Shown here one piece after another: positions 22,683-35,300 of a stretch of DNA of 64,000 nt. How positions within the stretch are numbered: the first letter of the stretch is position 1; every line of letters starts with the position of its first letter. Origin of the DNA: Kingdonia uniflora (Eukaryota > Streptophyta > Magnoliopsida > Ranunculales > Circaeasteraceae); assembly GCA_014058105.1 (NCBI GenBank), contig JACGCM010000004.1:434001-498000 (forward strand), given 5' to 3'. The translations under genes and the position numbers were made by a program. The notes below the pieces were generated by a model. It saw only the letters and a program-made list of their open reading frames with translations, was not told the DNA's origin and searched no databases.

Positions 22683-25600
22683 CTATCTACAGAACATCTT
22701 CAGATGGGCTGTATTCCATGGGAATTCTAGTTATAATTCATTTTCAGTTATCAACCAATAGGTACCACTTACGGTCTTGTCACTGATAATGTAAGGTCAT
22801 TTCCAATTTTTTGACAATTTGCCTGAGTTTTTTGGTCGAGTATTGTCCTAAATTTGTCGAAGTATAAGATCGCCTATGTCGAATGTGCATTTCATCACCT
22901 TCTTGTTGTATACCTTCCATAGAGTGTCATGGAATCGTTCCCCAAGATTATAATGGCATGATCACGAGTTTCTTCGATCCAATTGTGATTGCAGAGAAGT
23001 CTAAGCTCGTTTTCTTCATTTGTGATTTATTTTCGAGCGATTGGGAGGTCGAGGTCGAGGTCTGAAGGGATTATAACTTCAGTACCAAAGGCTAACATAA
23101 ATGGTGTGCAGCCTGCTGATGTTCGATGTGTTGCTTTATATGCCCATAAAATGCTAAGTAGCTCTTCGACCCATCTGCCTTTCTTTTCGTCAAGGTATTT
23201 TCATAATCCTGACTTGATGTTTTTATTAATAGCCTCGGCGTGGCCATTTCCCTGTGGATAGTAAGGTGTCTAAGTAGTTAATCAAATTTTGTATTTGTGA
23301 AGGAATTTGAGGACTTTGTTCCTGATGAACTGTTTGCCATTATCTGATCTTATCATTTGTGGATAACCAAATCGATTTATGATGTGCTCCCATAAGAATT
23401 TGATTTCCTCATTCTCATCTGTATGAGAAAATGGTATAACTTAGATCTATTTTGTAAAATAGTCTGTAGCTACAAGGACAAAAAATTTGTTTCCCGATGT
23501 AGGGTTGAATAGACCAATGGTGTCGATGGCCCATCTTTTAAATAGCCAGAGGACATTGCTGGCATGTAGGTCGAGAGCTAAACTTTTGATGTCTTGTGAT
23601 TGGATTTGGTATTTGTAGTATTTGCGAACAAAGTCTTCACAGTCTTGTCTCATTTTTGGCCAGTATAAACCTTGTGTAAATACTCTTTGCACGAGTGATC
23701 GTCCGAAGATATGTGCAACACAAATTCCTCCGTGAAGTTCCTTGATCTTGATTTGGGCTTGTTTTTTAGATATGCATTCGATCAGTGGGCCTTCGCCTGT
23801 AATCTGGTATAGTACTTTTCCTTGAACTTTGAATCTTAGACATTTGGCTAACAAGGATCGAGCTTCTTTCTTATTCTCGGGAAGGGTATTAGAATTGAAA
23901 TATGTAAAAAATAGCTTTTTCCAATCTTCGGGATTGTCAGTGTCGGAAACTTGGATTTGTATGGAATAACTTACTTCGAGGCTAAAAAGTTTGATTACTT
24001 TGATATCTAGGGTTTTTTCTCACTGTCTTCGAGCATTGTAGTAATGTATGCTAGAGCATCGGCATGTCAGTTTTCTGCCTGTGGCAAATAAGAAATTATG
24101 GCGTATTTGAATTTCTTTATTTTTTCTTCGACCAGCGCAACGTATTTAGCCATTTTGCATGATGTTTTGAATATTTTGTTGTAATAGTTGGCTACGAGTA
24201 ATGAGTCTACGTAAATAGCTAGTTCTTCTACTCCCAGTGCCAGTGCAAGGTCTAGTCCGTGTTAGATAGCCTCATACTCTGTTTCATTGCTTATTGCATA
24301 TAATTTGAGTTTGATGTCTTTATAAATTCTGTGATTTGATGATGTAACAAAAATGATGCCAATCCTTGACCCTCTTGGTCCTACGGATCTGTCTGTAAAA
24401 AGTATCCATCCTGAACTTTTGGACCATGTGTCTGGTTCTGCAATTGAGTCTTCGGCTAGAACTTCTTCGAGTTCCTCCCATTTAGGGTCTTCGACGGAAA
24501 AATTTGCCAGGAAATTGGCAACTGCCTGTCCTATAATCAAAATTTGTGGGTCAAATGTAATGTCGTATTCGCCTAGGAAAACATACCATTGTTGAACCCT
24601 TCTAGACTTTTCTTTTTTGGACAATACTAGTTTGAGGGGGAATTTGGTGACTACTTTGATATGGTGTGTTTGGAAATAAGGTCAAAGTTTTTAGGAACTG
24701 TACACCAGGGCCAGCAGTTGATTCTCAGTTGTTGTGTATCTTTTTTCAGCAGGCATGGGAGTTTTGCTGATGAAGTAGATTAGTTTTTCCCCGCTATTAT
24801 CTTCTCGAATAAGGAAAGAACTGATAAAGTCTTCTGTTGTCGATAAATACATTATTAATACTTCGCCATCGACATGAGTACTTATTTTGGGAAGATGTTC
24901 AAGTATCTTTTCAGATCTTGAAAAGCCAATTCGTATTCTTGGGTATAGACGATTTCTTTGGGTTATTTTTTTGTCATTGGTGATGGGTTTCTTGAAAGAA
25001 GGAGTTAAATAAATTTACATCGATCAGATGACTTGGAGATAAATCTGTGGAGAGCTGCAACTTTCTCTGCAAATTTTTGGACATCTTTTTTGGTTCGGGG
25101 TAATGGTATTGCCATAAGTGCTTTGATTTGTACTGGATCAAATTTTATCCCTCCTTTGCTTACCAGATATCCCAAGAATTTCCCAGACGTAACCCCAAAT
25201 TGATGTTTGTCAGGGTTTAACTACATTCGATATGTTCAAAGAATGTCAAAGATTATTTGTAGGTGGCTGTAATGATCTTCTCGTTTTAGGCTCTTGCATA
25301 TCATGTCGTCGATGTAAGCCTCCATGATTTTGCCCAAGTTATCTTTAAACAATTTTGTGAAAAGTCTTTGATACGTTGCTCATGTATTTTTCAATCTAAA
25401 AGGCATGACAGTGTAATAGTAAAGACCTCTCTCTGTTATGAATCAGATCTTTTCTTGATCTTCTTCTGCAAATGGGACCTGATTATATCTCGAAGCTGCA
25501 TCTATCATAAAAATAAACTCATGTCCTGCTACAGAGTCGAGGAGTCGAGGAATCAAAGGAAGGGGGAAGTTATCCTTTGGTATGAATTTGTTTGGTTCGG

Positions 25601-26628
25601 TGAAGTTCACGCAGACCCTGATTTTCCCATGCTCTTTGGGACTGCAACTATGTTCGAGACCCACTTTGAATATTTAGCTTCATGAATAAATCCAACTCGA
25701 AGTAGTTTGTCGATTTATTCATTAACTACCTATCAGAGCCGATGGGTTAAGTTACGATGCTTTTGTATTACGGCCTTGCTATTGAGGATAAGGTTCAACC
25801 AATGGCTTACAATAGAACGAAAATTGTTGGTATTTCTTGAAAGGACCATGCAAAGACATTGATATTTTTCTTTAATAGTTGTAGGAACATTTCTTTCTCT
25901 TCTAATGAGAGTTTAGAGCCAATAAAAGTACTTCACCCTGGTCCATCGAACTCTACAGATTCGACTGTTTCAGTATCGTGTTGTTCGAACGTTGGAGGTG
26001 GCTCTTGCTGTAATTGCTATGCCTTTAGAAGTTTTAATGTATGAGAGTTTATGGTGGTATTTTTGCACATTCGTGCTACAACTTGACTCCTTTCAATTTC
26101 ATAAACTCCATGATCTTTTGGAAAAGATAATGTCAGATGATATGCCGAAAGTACAGCCTTGATAGAATAAAACAAGCTTCTTCCTAAGATTCTCAAGTAC
26201 TTTGATTCGGCATCGATGACAATGACTTTAACAAAGGTAGTTTCTGGCCCTGCTTGAACATGCAATGTGATTTTTCCCAAAGTTGATTCTTTTGAACCAT
26301 TTAATACTGTGATGGTTATGGTTGAAGCTTTGACTAAATCCTTGAAGCCTAGAACATCAATTGCTCTCCTAAATAACACGTCACTTCTAGTGTCGATGAG
26401 GAGCATGTGTAAGTAGTCCTGTCCTACTTTGAGCATTATCACTAATGGGCCGTTATGTGGGTATTTAACGTAGCTGGTGTCACAGTCTTCGAAGGAAATG
26501 TTATACGGGTGCTTGGCTTTGTTGAAGCTGGGTAGATGTTTGGCAAATTTCTCTGATGATGTCATCTTGTAGCAAGATGTGATTCTGTCATCTTTCTTTC
26601 GCTTCTTGCCTTTTTCAATCTCAATCAT
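22683..26628 (-). pseudogene. Pol of outer Tat element: protease, RT, dual RNase H, integrase (broken)
   Basis: The protease (26628-26017, 203 open codons) has LLIDTRSDVLF, so the catalytic DTGS is DTRS. RT (about 25700-25150) shows PEHGKIRVCVNFTEPNKF and SRYNQVPF, with YIDD intact at 25316-25305. The second RNase H (24624-24262) has GWILFTDRSVGPRGS and SNETEYEAI. The integrase starts in the 23854-23447 frame (LHGGICVAHIFGRS, YYKYQ replacing the CxxC pair) and can be followed through DYFTK, SDNGKQF and HAEAIN to the stop at 22685-22683. Stops and shifts break it into at least six pieces. Confidence 0.88.
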
Positions 26629-26639
26629 TTAAAGATGGC

Positions 26640-28274
26640 GAGCTTGGCCTTGTCCTTGATCTTGTTCGACTTCTTTTCTTTTTGTTTCTTATTCTAGAAA
26701 CTTTTGGTTATCAATTACATACTCGTGAAGCCTCCCTACAAGGACAATACGGTAAAAAATGCGTATAAAAGAGTAACAATTGTCAGTTTCATGGCAGTAG
26801 ACATTATGATACTGGCACAAGGGTTTATTCGGGACATCTAAAATTTCTTGTACTTCTCAAAATTACTCATCCCCATTAGTATTGGTAAGATGGCAGACAG
26901 GGTGGTCGTTATAGGAGGTCAGATCGGGATAGGTCTCTATTTTTTCCCGTCTTTTCTTTTGATGTTGTTGTTGAAGCGCCCACGTTGCTTAACAACAATA
27001 TTGCTTGCTATTTTCGAGTGTGGTGGTAAAAGTACATCATTAGAATGAATAACAAAGGAACTTTTCATCTTATCCTTCTTGGATCGTTTAAGCAGCTCAA
27101 TGTAGTTGTTAACCACATCGATCATTTTGGTGACTGTTTTGAGTTTGTGAAGCTTAAGCTCTTCTCGAATTTTAGAATCGATGTGGAGTGCTGAGGTGAA
27201 TGCTGGTACAATAATCTTTGGGTCCCAATTCTCAATCGTCTTTGTTTCTTACAAGAAATGTTTGTAAAAGTTTGCTAGAGTTTCCTTTACACCTTGTTTG
27301 AAAAAGAACAAATAATCAACTGCTATCTCATGCTCTTTAGCATGTGCGTAGTTTGATTTGAACAATCACCGTAACTGGGCAAAGCTGGTTATCGACCCTT
27401 CGGTAATGGTGTGAAACCATCTGAAAGGCTCTTCTTTGAGGCTCATGTTAGACGATCGACATAACATGCGATCAAGTTTAAAGTACAGGCCGACCACTGC
27501 TTTGAAGTGACAAACCTAGGTGAGAGGTCGGTGAAACCTGCATATTGATAAATTTTTGGCATGTAAAAGTTATTTGGAATTGGCATGGCTTTGAGGTGAG
27601 GGGAAATAGGATTTGTCTCGATCCTATCTAGAGTGGATTTTGGACTAAGATTATTAGAATATATGGTTTGAATTCGATTGTTTAAGTCATCCAAGGTAAT
27701 GAATTGTGGTAAAGTATTTGGTACAGCTGCAACCTGAAGATCAAAATCGCCTTGTCTTTCTAGGCCCAACCATTTTCTAATTGGTCATCTCAGATGAGGT
27801 GGTGGGTTTGGTGACGTATTCGTCGACTTCCCTGGGTTGTCGATGCTAATAATGTGATGCTAAAATGTTGTGATACTCTATCTGGGTTCCTTGATCAAGA
27901 TCTTAAAGTTTGATTTTGTTCTTTCCTTGGTATGTTCTCTTTCTAGGAAGCTCTAGATTGATGATCACTTTGGGCTTGTGGAGGTCATCCTTGTCGAACA
28001 GTGAATCGATCTTGCTGCCTTCGCAGACTTTCCATTTCTTTATGATAAGTCGACTCTTATATTCCAGGGCTTTCCTTTTCTCGTCCCTTTCAACTTGGAT
28101 GGCTTGAGCATAAATTCTTTGTTCTTCAAGCCTCTGAACCATGCCATACTCCATCTGCTTCTGAAGCTTGATTATAGCATTATGTAAATTAACTACTTGC
28201 GGTAGGATGCCAACTATAATCTCCTTCATATTTCTCTGGGTACTGGAGGTACTTCTAAGGTTCATGTTGGTCAT
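26640..28274 (-). pseudogene. Gag of outer Tat element (broken)
   Basis: Starts [15 protein letters not shown] at 28274 like the copy at 47824. An N-terminal coiled coil follows (KLQKQMEYGMVQRLEEQRIYAQ), then a capsid-like core with ITLDDLNNRIQ and a C-terminal [18 protein letters not shown] segment, and the zinc motif region near 26800. It is frame-broken in several places. Confidence 0.8.
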
Positions 28275-28320
28275 AGTAATGACTGTTCGGGATGAGATTT
28301 GGTAAAGAAAAAAAGTAGGT

Positions 28321-28341
28321 ATTCCCACAGATGGCGCTAAT
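28321..28341 (-). promoter_or_regulatory. Primer-binding-site region of outer Tat element
   Basis: Minus strand ATTAGCGCCATCTGTGGGAAT next to the 5' LTR, one to three bases different from ATTGGTGCCGTCTGTGGGAAT in the youngest element. Confidence 0.6.
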
Positions 28342-28826
28342 TATAATGGCTAGTTTTTCAGTTGGTAAACTTTGCCAATACTTTTAGTAATGAGGTTATG
28401 ATGATTCTGTAAATAAAACTAGAATACACAAGATGTTACGTGGAAACTCAGTAAAATCTGAGAAAACCCACGACCTCAAGGAGAATTTTAAGGTGTAAAT
28501 CTAATATGTGATAGATTATTACAATTGTAGAGAAATTTGATAAGTATAATTAAGAATGATACCCTAAAAGGATCCCCTTCTTGACCTATGCTCTGCCTAT
28601 ATTTATAATGGATACAGACAGTTACAAAATAATTGGTCTCCTGGTTTAATGGGTGGTGGGCAAACTTTACGGATCATGTGTAACAACTTTTTTAACCAAA
28701 TATCATGGTTATTGTAGAGGGTCAAGATCTGTAGATGTGGACTTGTTACCTTATCTAATATATCACATACCTTTGACGTGGTTTTGCTAGCTTCTCCTTA
28801 TCGAGTCTGGGGAATATGCTACTACA
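28342..28826 (-). repeat. 5' LTR of outer Tat element
   Basis: 485 bp. On plus it begins TATAATGG (terminal G changed) and ends GCTACTACA, directly followed by the target duplication CATCT (28827-28831). Confidence 0.95.
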
Positions 28827-28831
28827 CATCT

Positions 28832-31000
28832 CTTCTTGACTTCTTAGAGTATCTACCCTAGTAAGTTTATTCTTTTTGAGAATAGTTTTATCAGACACAG
28901 GGGGAGACTTGCATGCTTTTTTTAAATGTCCATACTGTCCACACTTTGGACATCTCCTTGTTGTGTCATTAATGAGTTCATCTTCATCTTCATCTTTTCT
29001 CCTTGATTTTCTAGGTCTGCCAGTTGGCCTCGAAAGTGGTGGTGGTCTGACTTCACTTGGTGGCTGCAATTAAAGTGTAGCTCCAATGAGATGAAACTGA
29101 AAAAAGGAAGAAACAATTGAAAAATGTAGATCTAAATAACATACCTGCACCCAACTTATTTCATCAGCTACAAGATAGACTGCATTAACATATGCTTTCA
29201 TATATGTAAATACCCAATGGTACTCACTGCAATATCAACATATAAAGTATCAAAGATATAAATGGTTGACATCTATGCATAATTAAGATATGAAAAATTA
29301 ATGGTGTATAAATACTTTCTGCTTCCATGGTCTTTTTTTCTAAACAAGTGTGCATACAACATGTACACATGGTAAACCAAAAATTTGCCACTCTTTGCAT
29401 TCACATTCCTAAGAATTTAAGTTAATTGTCCATCTTTTGTAGTTATAAAATAATTCTTATCAGCACTGCAAGATCAAATTTACTATACCACTTCTTCGGC
29501 TTTGCGTTATGGGCAACTGCCTTTGGTACCAAATCATCTTGGTCCCAAGTACTTGCCTTAGTTCTTTTATCATACATCAGAGTCATCATCATCATATTGT
29601 ACTTGCCTTGTGAAGTGGTTTGTCCCTTACTCTCAAAATCCAATTGTTAAATGACTCTCTAAAATTGTTAGTGATACACTCACATTTAGCTGTTGAGTCA
29701 AAATAAGATCTATATCAAGTTTTAGGAGGTCCCCTCTCTAACCACTGCTTAGCAGATAAATGGTCTTCTCCTAGCTTAGAAAGAAAATTGTCTTTATTAA
29801 CAATTCTAAAAGCTCTGGCTGTATTATAAGATAACTTCTCCAAATGTGTTCTTTTATAAATCCTTTTGAAATTCTTGTACATGCGCCTAAAAACAGAACC
29901 TATGATTGCAATGATGGAAATTATCTACAACTGCTTTAATCAACCCTTTTTGCATATCAGAAATAAAAGTCAATTTGGCATCATGATAAACAAGTCATGG
30001 TTGCAGTAGTTGAAGAATTGTGTTCCATGTATCATAACATTCACTTCTGCATAATTATGTAGCAATTGGAAATAAACTATTGTTCCCATCAAGCCTTATG
30101 ACAAACAAACAAACTCCCCCATATTTTCCTTTTAAGAAATACCCATCGAATCCAAGAACTGGCCTACAACCTTTCAGCCAACTTTCATAAGATGCCTTAA
30201 ATATTATCAAAGTTCATGTCCACTGTAAGGTGGCTTTATCTTTGCTACAACCTATAATGCTCCCAGTATTTGTAATAAGAAGTTCTCTGACTAAATAAGG
30301 CATCTTAAAATATCCCTCATCATATGAACCAACAATCCTTTCCACATATAGTCCACACATTCCAAACATCCCAATTAGATAAATCAATGCCAGATTTTCT
30401 CCTAATTGTTGTAAAGACATCAGTGGGTCTTGATAGTTTAACATTTCTCAGTCCATCCTCATAGTAGTTGGCAACCCACAAAACATTTGCTAACTTGTTT
30501 TTGCCTTTAATATCACCTTCACAAGTATGCTCTTAATAACTACTTTTCGCACAAACATGGTATATTGATCAGGGGATCTTCTAACATATGGCATCCACTT
30601 GTAAGTCTTATCAGTACACTTGAACCTTAGCCTGTAGCTTTCATTCTTTTTTTTGATAATATGTGAACCTGCTTTAGATAGACCATGTCCTTATATAGCT
30701 TCTTGCCTCATTAATAGTTGGCCACTCCATCCTAATCACAATGGGATCAACACAATTGTCTACTGCCCAAAACTGCCATATTGTCTTCTTTCTCACAAAT
30801 ATTGCTATTATCCCCCACAATTTTTTTAAAATTCTTGATACTTTGTAATATATATCTTCAGCTGTGGGTATACCATCTCCATCCTGTGAGGAGTGAGTAT
30901 TGTAATAATGTTCTTCAACATCCACATTATTTACATCAATCTTTGCTTGAACATCATTTGCTTGAACATATCTCATCAAATTGTTGGACATCATTTGGCT
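28832..31000 (-). pseudogene. MULE transposase, central exons (MuDR domain, DDE domain, zinc knuckle)
   Basis: Read on minus. A MuDR-type N-terminal domain reads VDPIVIRMEWPTINEARSYI, near 30740-30690. Then RVKAVCKG-like basic segments are broken. The start of the MULE DDE domain reads SYESWLKGCRPVLGFDGYFLKG and DGNNSLFPIATY (about 30210-30060), containing the first catalytic Asp. Near 29640-29440 there is a SWIM-adjacent region. The C-terminal part has RPTGRPRKSRRKDEDEDE followed by the knuckle CPKCGQYGHLKKAC (28973-28932). Several stops are present, so it is dead. It continues across the gypsy insertion at 6147. Confidence 0.85.
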
Positions 31001-31009
31001 AAAAATCAA

Positions 31010-34000
31010 GGGGGCGGTTTAAGGGACCCTAAGGAAATTGACCTTGAGGAGACCCTAAATGAGAGCCACATATTAAATGAGATGAGTGGATCACAGAAAT
31101 CTAGCTTTTTGTTATAAGAGAATTAGGTGGATATTAGAGAATGAGGTGGCTTCCCCCCCCCTCTCTCTCTTATGACGTGTCACTCTCCTCTTCTCTATTA
31201 TTGTTTTAAATTTGAAAATACTCTTCACTCTCTCACCGTACCTCTCACACACACTTTCTCTCTCTCATTTGCCATTACCAACAAAATTCAAAATTTCAAA
31301 ACATAAAATCCTCCCAAATCCTTTCCCAAAGAAATCAAATGCGGTTTGTGCTTTATGGTTTGTGCTTTCTGGCTTGAAAGAGCCTGTAACTCACATAAAA
31401 TTAGTAACAATCGATCGAAAGAGGAGATTAGGGTTTGTGGATCAACTCAAAATGCGAAGCTACGATTTCCTTGGGTTTAAAGTTTGTTAATCATCCAAAA
31501 ACATACTGATCTTAGAGATTAATTATGTTTGGTTCAGTTTCAAGTATCTCACCCACTAAACCCTTCTTCTTTTAGGCTTTTGTGCTTAGATTATAGTTTG
31601 ATGTTGATTGATGTTGATCAATAATTATTATAGTTTGATGTTAAATGTAAAAGCCTTAATTTGGTGTTTGATTTGATTTTATCCTAAAAAAAGTATGAAT
31701 TCATTGGTAAGTTTCCTTGTTCATAATCGGCAATGTAGTGTATCCCTAGAGCAGTTCCCCACTTGTCTGATTCCCCAAAAAAGTGTAGAGATAAATGGGG
31801 TAGTATTTTCATTGTTGAACGCTTAACCACAAATCTCAGATGTAATTATCGATGACTAGGGGTAGCCGATAATACATGCCATGATTGACAATATGGTATT
31901 GGGTATACAGTGCCAGACTGTCGTGTAATGGATTAATCGACAATTCTCACCCTTTAACAAACAACCACGAATGCCTAAAAAAATAAAGAACATGGATGAG
32001 GGAATACAAACTTCTAAAGAACCACAGATTGAGTTGACTGAGAAGGATAATGACATGATAGATAATCAGAATCTATCGATGGTTGTATGAGTCTCGTTTG
32101 TAACAATCATTTGTTGATTATATGAGACATCGACAATACATTATCGATTGTACTAGTGAGGCAAATTTTTGTGATCCACTCATCTCATATGGATCTGTGG
32201 CTCTCATTTAGGATTTCCTTAGGGTCAATTTCCTTAGGGTCCCACTTGTCTGGTCCCCAGAAAAGAACATAAATAAATGGGGTAGTGTTTTCATTCTTAA
32301 ACATTTAGCTACAAATTCCAAATGCAATTGTCGATGTATAGGGGTAGTTGACAATGTTATAGACTGTTGTGAACCAGCCCTAATTCTTAGTATGTTATTT
32401 CAATGTGCTCCCTAATATGATGTGGTTGTTTGTTGTAATTGATAACCCATTGCTTCCTATGTAAAACATCTACTTTTATGGACTATATGCATATGATATG
32501 GAATGCTTTATGTTGATAACTCCAAGCTTCCAATGTATAACATCTAATTGTGTCGACTGTATGCCCTGATCGACAATATGGCTTTGGGTATGTAGTGCTT
32601 ATAGATTGTCGACAATATTGCAGATTGTTGTGAACCCTATCAAATTATGTGTATGCTATTTCAATGTGCCCTCCCAGTATGCGAACCTATGTGATTGTTT
32701 GTTGTAGTTGATAACTCCTGGCTTCCGATGTAAAACTTCTACTTTTGTGGACTATATGCTATACTTTATATTGATAACTATTAGCTTCCAATGTAAAACA
32801 TCTAATTTTTTCGATTATATTGCATGCCCGACAATATGGTATAGGTATATAGTGTTTATGATCATCTTGATTATCGTATAATCCATTAATTAACAATTCT
32901 TCTACTTTAATTGCTTTGTTCACAAAGTTTCAATAACTAAGGTGAAAAGGTGTATGATTCGTTTTAATATCCTTATTTGAGAAGGTGTATGATTCGTTGT
33001 TACATGTTTTTTTTGTTTGGTCATCAGAATGTGGAGTATAGGCACATGGGCATTTGCTAGCTACAAACTATTACTTGGAATATAAGTGGTTTTGACTCAA
33101 TTTCCCACTTGAAATTGGCTATTGTTTCCATTATGTTGTTGTTCTAATATGTATTTAGGTCTAAGAATGTGATTGCAATTAGATGTGAAAGTTAGGGTGT
33201 CGAACATTTAGGCCTTATAGGAAGGGGGTAGTGTTTTGTTTTGTTTAGCGTAATATGTATTTTGTAATATAATATTTTGACTACATAATGTAACCATTTG
33301 AGTTATTACTGTATTGTGATTCCACTCATCTCAGTTTATGCATTGTGATTGCTTCGTACTATGACTTAGAATCCTTCCATTGTAATAATATTACTGAATT
33401 GTACTTTTGATAACAATTTGTCGAATGATGGATTTGGTTGACCATGTCCTGTGCCTAGGTGTTGTCGAGTCTTGTACAGACTGCAGAAATTGTCGTTTAC
33501 GCAAACTAAACGACAATCCTGAAATTCAAGGTTGTCGGATACCTAGTTGATCGATAATACAAAAGAGACAATGGGAGTTCAGACTACACCATAGGTGGAC
33601 AACTTGAGCAACAAACAATTTATACCAAACCAAATATATTAATTAGGGGTTCTCATTAATCAGTTTACCACAAAAAGGGATTGTAATCGAACAAGCTCAT
33701 GCAGCACTGTCCAAAAATACGTCTATCCAACCTAGCATTTGAAATTGTCGTTTACGCCAACTAACCGACAATCTTGTACGAGGATGTTGTCCACAATATA
33801 ATCAGCAAGAATATACACAAAATGCAAATAGCCAAGAATAAACAAATCATACTGAACCAAGTATATTCCCATTAATCAGTCCCCCAAAAGTATTACAATA
33901 TAAACAACTATATACAACAGGGATTTCAGACCAACCAAATTGGCCGCCAAATTTGGATCACACACCAAATTAAGGGCTTTACATTCAACATCAAACTATA

Positions 34001-34610
34001 ATAATTATGGATCAACATCAATCAACATCAAACTATAATCTGAGTACAAAAACCTAAAAAAAAAGATAAGGGTTTAGTGGGTGAGATACTTGAAACTGAA
34101 CCAAACATAATTAATCTCTAAGATCAGTATGTTTTTGGACGATTAACAAACTTTAAACCTAACGAAATTGTAGCTTCGCATTTTGAGTTGATCCACAAAC
34201 ACTAATCTCCTCTTTCGATCGATTGTTACTGATTTTATGAGAGTTACAGCCTTTTTGAAGCCAAAAAGCACAAACCGTATTTGATTTCTTTGGGAATGGA
34301 TTTGGGAGGATTTTGTGCTTTAAAATTCAAATTTTGTTGGTAATGGCAAATGAGAGAGAGAGTGAGTGAGTGAGAGGTACGGTGAGAGAGTGGAGAGTGT
34401 TTTCAAATTCAAAATAATAATAGTGGAGAGAGGAGAGTGACACGTCATGAGAGAGATAGAGAGGGGAAGCCACCTCATTCTCTAATATCCACCTAATTCT
34501 CTTATAACAAAAAACTAGATTTTTGTAATCTACTCATCTGATATGGATGTGTGGCTCTAGTTTAGGGTCTCCTTAGGGTCAATTTCCTTAGGGTCTCCGA
34601 ATCCTCTCCC
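31010..34610. mobile_element. Non-autonomous MULE with long terminal inverted repeats
   Basis: Starts GGGGGCGGTTTAAGGGACCC and ends with the complement of GGGAGAGGATTCGGAGACCC. The inverted repeats run about 640-680 bp (31010-31690 and 33970-34610), including AAATTGACC, AGCCACCTCATTCTCTAATA and TCGATCGAAAGAGGAGATTA in inverse. The 9-bp target duplication AAAAATCA(A/T) is at 31001-31009 and 34611-34619. The interior (31700-33960) has no ORF of note but a tandem duplication of period 261 bp (TGTTGTGAACC at 32365 and 32626). It also has the hairpin ATTGTCGTTT/AAACGACAAT at 33489-33517. It cuts the host MULE transposase gene. Confidence 0.92.
32350..32890. repeat. Tandem duplication inside the nested MULE, period 261 bp
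   Basis: Two units share TGTTGTGAACC, TATTTCAATGTGC, TGTTTGTTGTA(A/G)TTGATAAC, GTAAAAC(A/T)TCTAC and GACTATATGC in order. Within each unit the phrase TTGATAACT...CTTCC(A/G)ATGTA is itself duplicated at about 80 bp. Confidence 0.7.
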
Positions 34611-34619
34611 AAAAATCAT

Positions 34620-35300
34620 TTGCTTGAACATTACATGCTTAAACATAAATTGGTATCTCATCGAATTGTTGGACATAATTTGGTTGAAAATCATATGCTT
34701 AACATCAATTGGTATCTCATCAAGTTGTTGAACATCATTTTGCTAAAAACCACTTGCTTGAACATCAACTGGTTGCTTACCTATTTCTTGAACACCATTT
34801 GTTTGGATATCATCTCCATCTAAGTTCATCATATTTACTTCATTATCATTGTCACTAGAATTTGGCAGCTCATCTAATTTATCCTCTAAAAGGTAACTTG
34901 CTTTCTTCCTTTTATGTGTTGGGGGAACATGTTTGACTTTTTTTTACTACAAAAGCATACAAATCTACAGTTCCTTCACTTGCATCATCACTATTTCTTA
35001 ACATGCATGTCCTTCAAGATGTGGTTAATATCCACTATTTTTTGTTTACCAAGGAATAAGCAACATATTTGAAGCATTGACCCTATAGGAATTGGATGTG
35101 TAGTTAGTTTCCAAACAATGATCCCTCATCTGCTCTGATAATCTGATCAATTTCTTTAGTGTAGGGCAACATTTAGATAGTTTGTCAACTATGTAATCTT
35201 TACCACTAGCATAGTCCAATTTGCAGTACCCAGTGGCACCTGAACTTTTCCACTTTCCCTCAACATGGATCACCAAATCTAAATCTTTAGGTTCCAATCT
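34620..35300 (-). pseudogene. MULE transposase, N-terminal exon
   Basis: On minus an acceptor-like ATAATTGTAG precedes an open frame, PKDLDLVIHVEGKWKSSG and YIVDKLSKCCPTLKKL (35297-35046), which matches the usual MULE N-terminal module. A basic then acidic stretch follows (KRKKASYLLEDKLDELPNSS, about 34920-34850), then imperfect repeats of NDVQQLDEIPIDV. The nested MULE 31010-34610 interrupts these repeats, which resume at 31000. Confidence 0.65.

Larger units (their letters stand above)
6153..28826 (-). mobile_element. Tat-lineage Ty3/gypsy retrotransposon, outer copy (minus orientation)
   Basis: LTRs are at 28342-28826 (5') and 6153-6636 (3'), flanked by the target duplication CATCT at 6148-6152 and 28827-28831. 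It lies inside the MULE transposase gene. Order on the minus strand: 5' LTR, primer site, gag, protease, RT, RNase H (two domains), integrase, an antisense gene region (plus strand), polypurine tract GAGAATGGGGCGAT, 3' LTR. Its antisense gene is split by a second Tat element at 9273-20962. Without that insertion it is about 11 kb. LTR differences by eye are about 60 in 485 bp (roughly 12%), so it is old, and gag-pol carries several stops. Confidence 0.95.

Noticed and set aside
22883..23261. Plus-strand frames as genes
   Set aside because: Shadows of the minus-strand integrase of the outer Tat element, which can be followed through SDNG and HAEAIN.
29426..29650. Plus-strand 74-codon frame as a gene
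   Set aside because: Shadow of the minus-strand MULE transposase.
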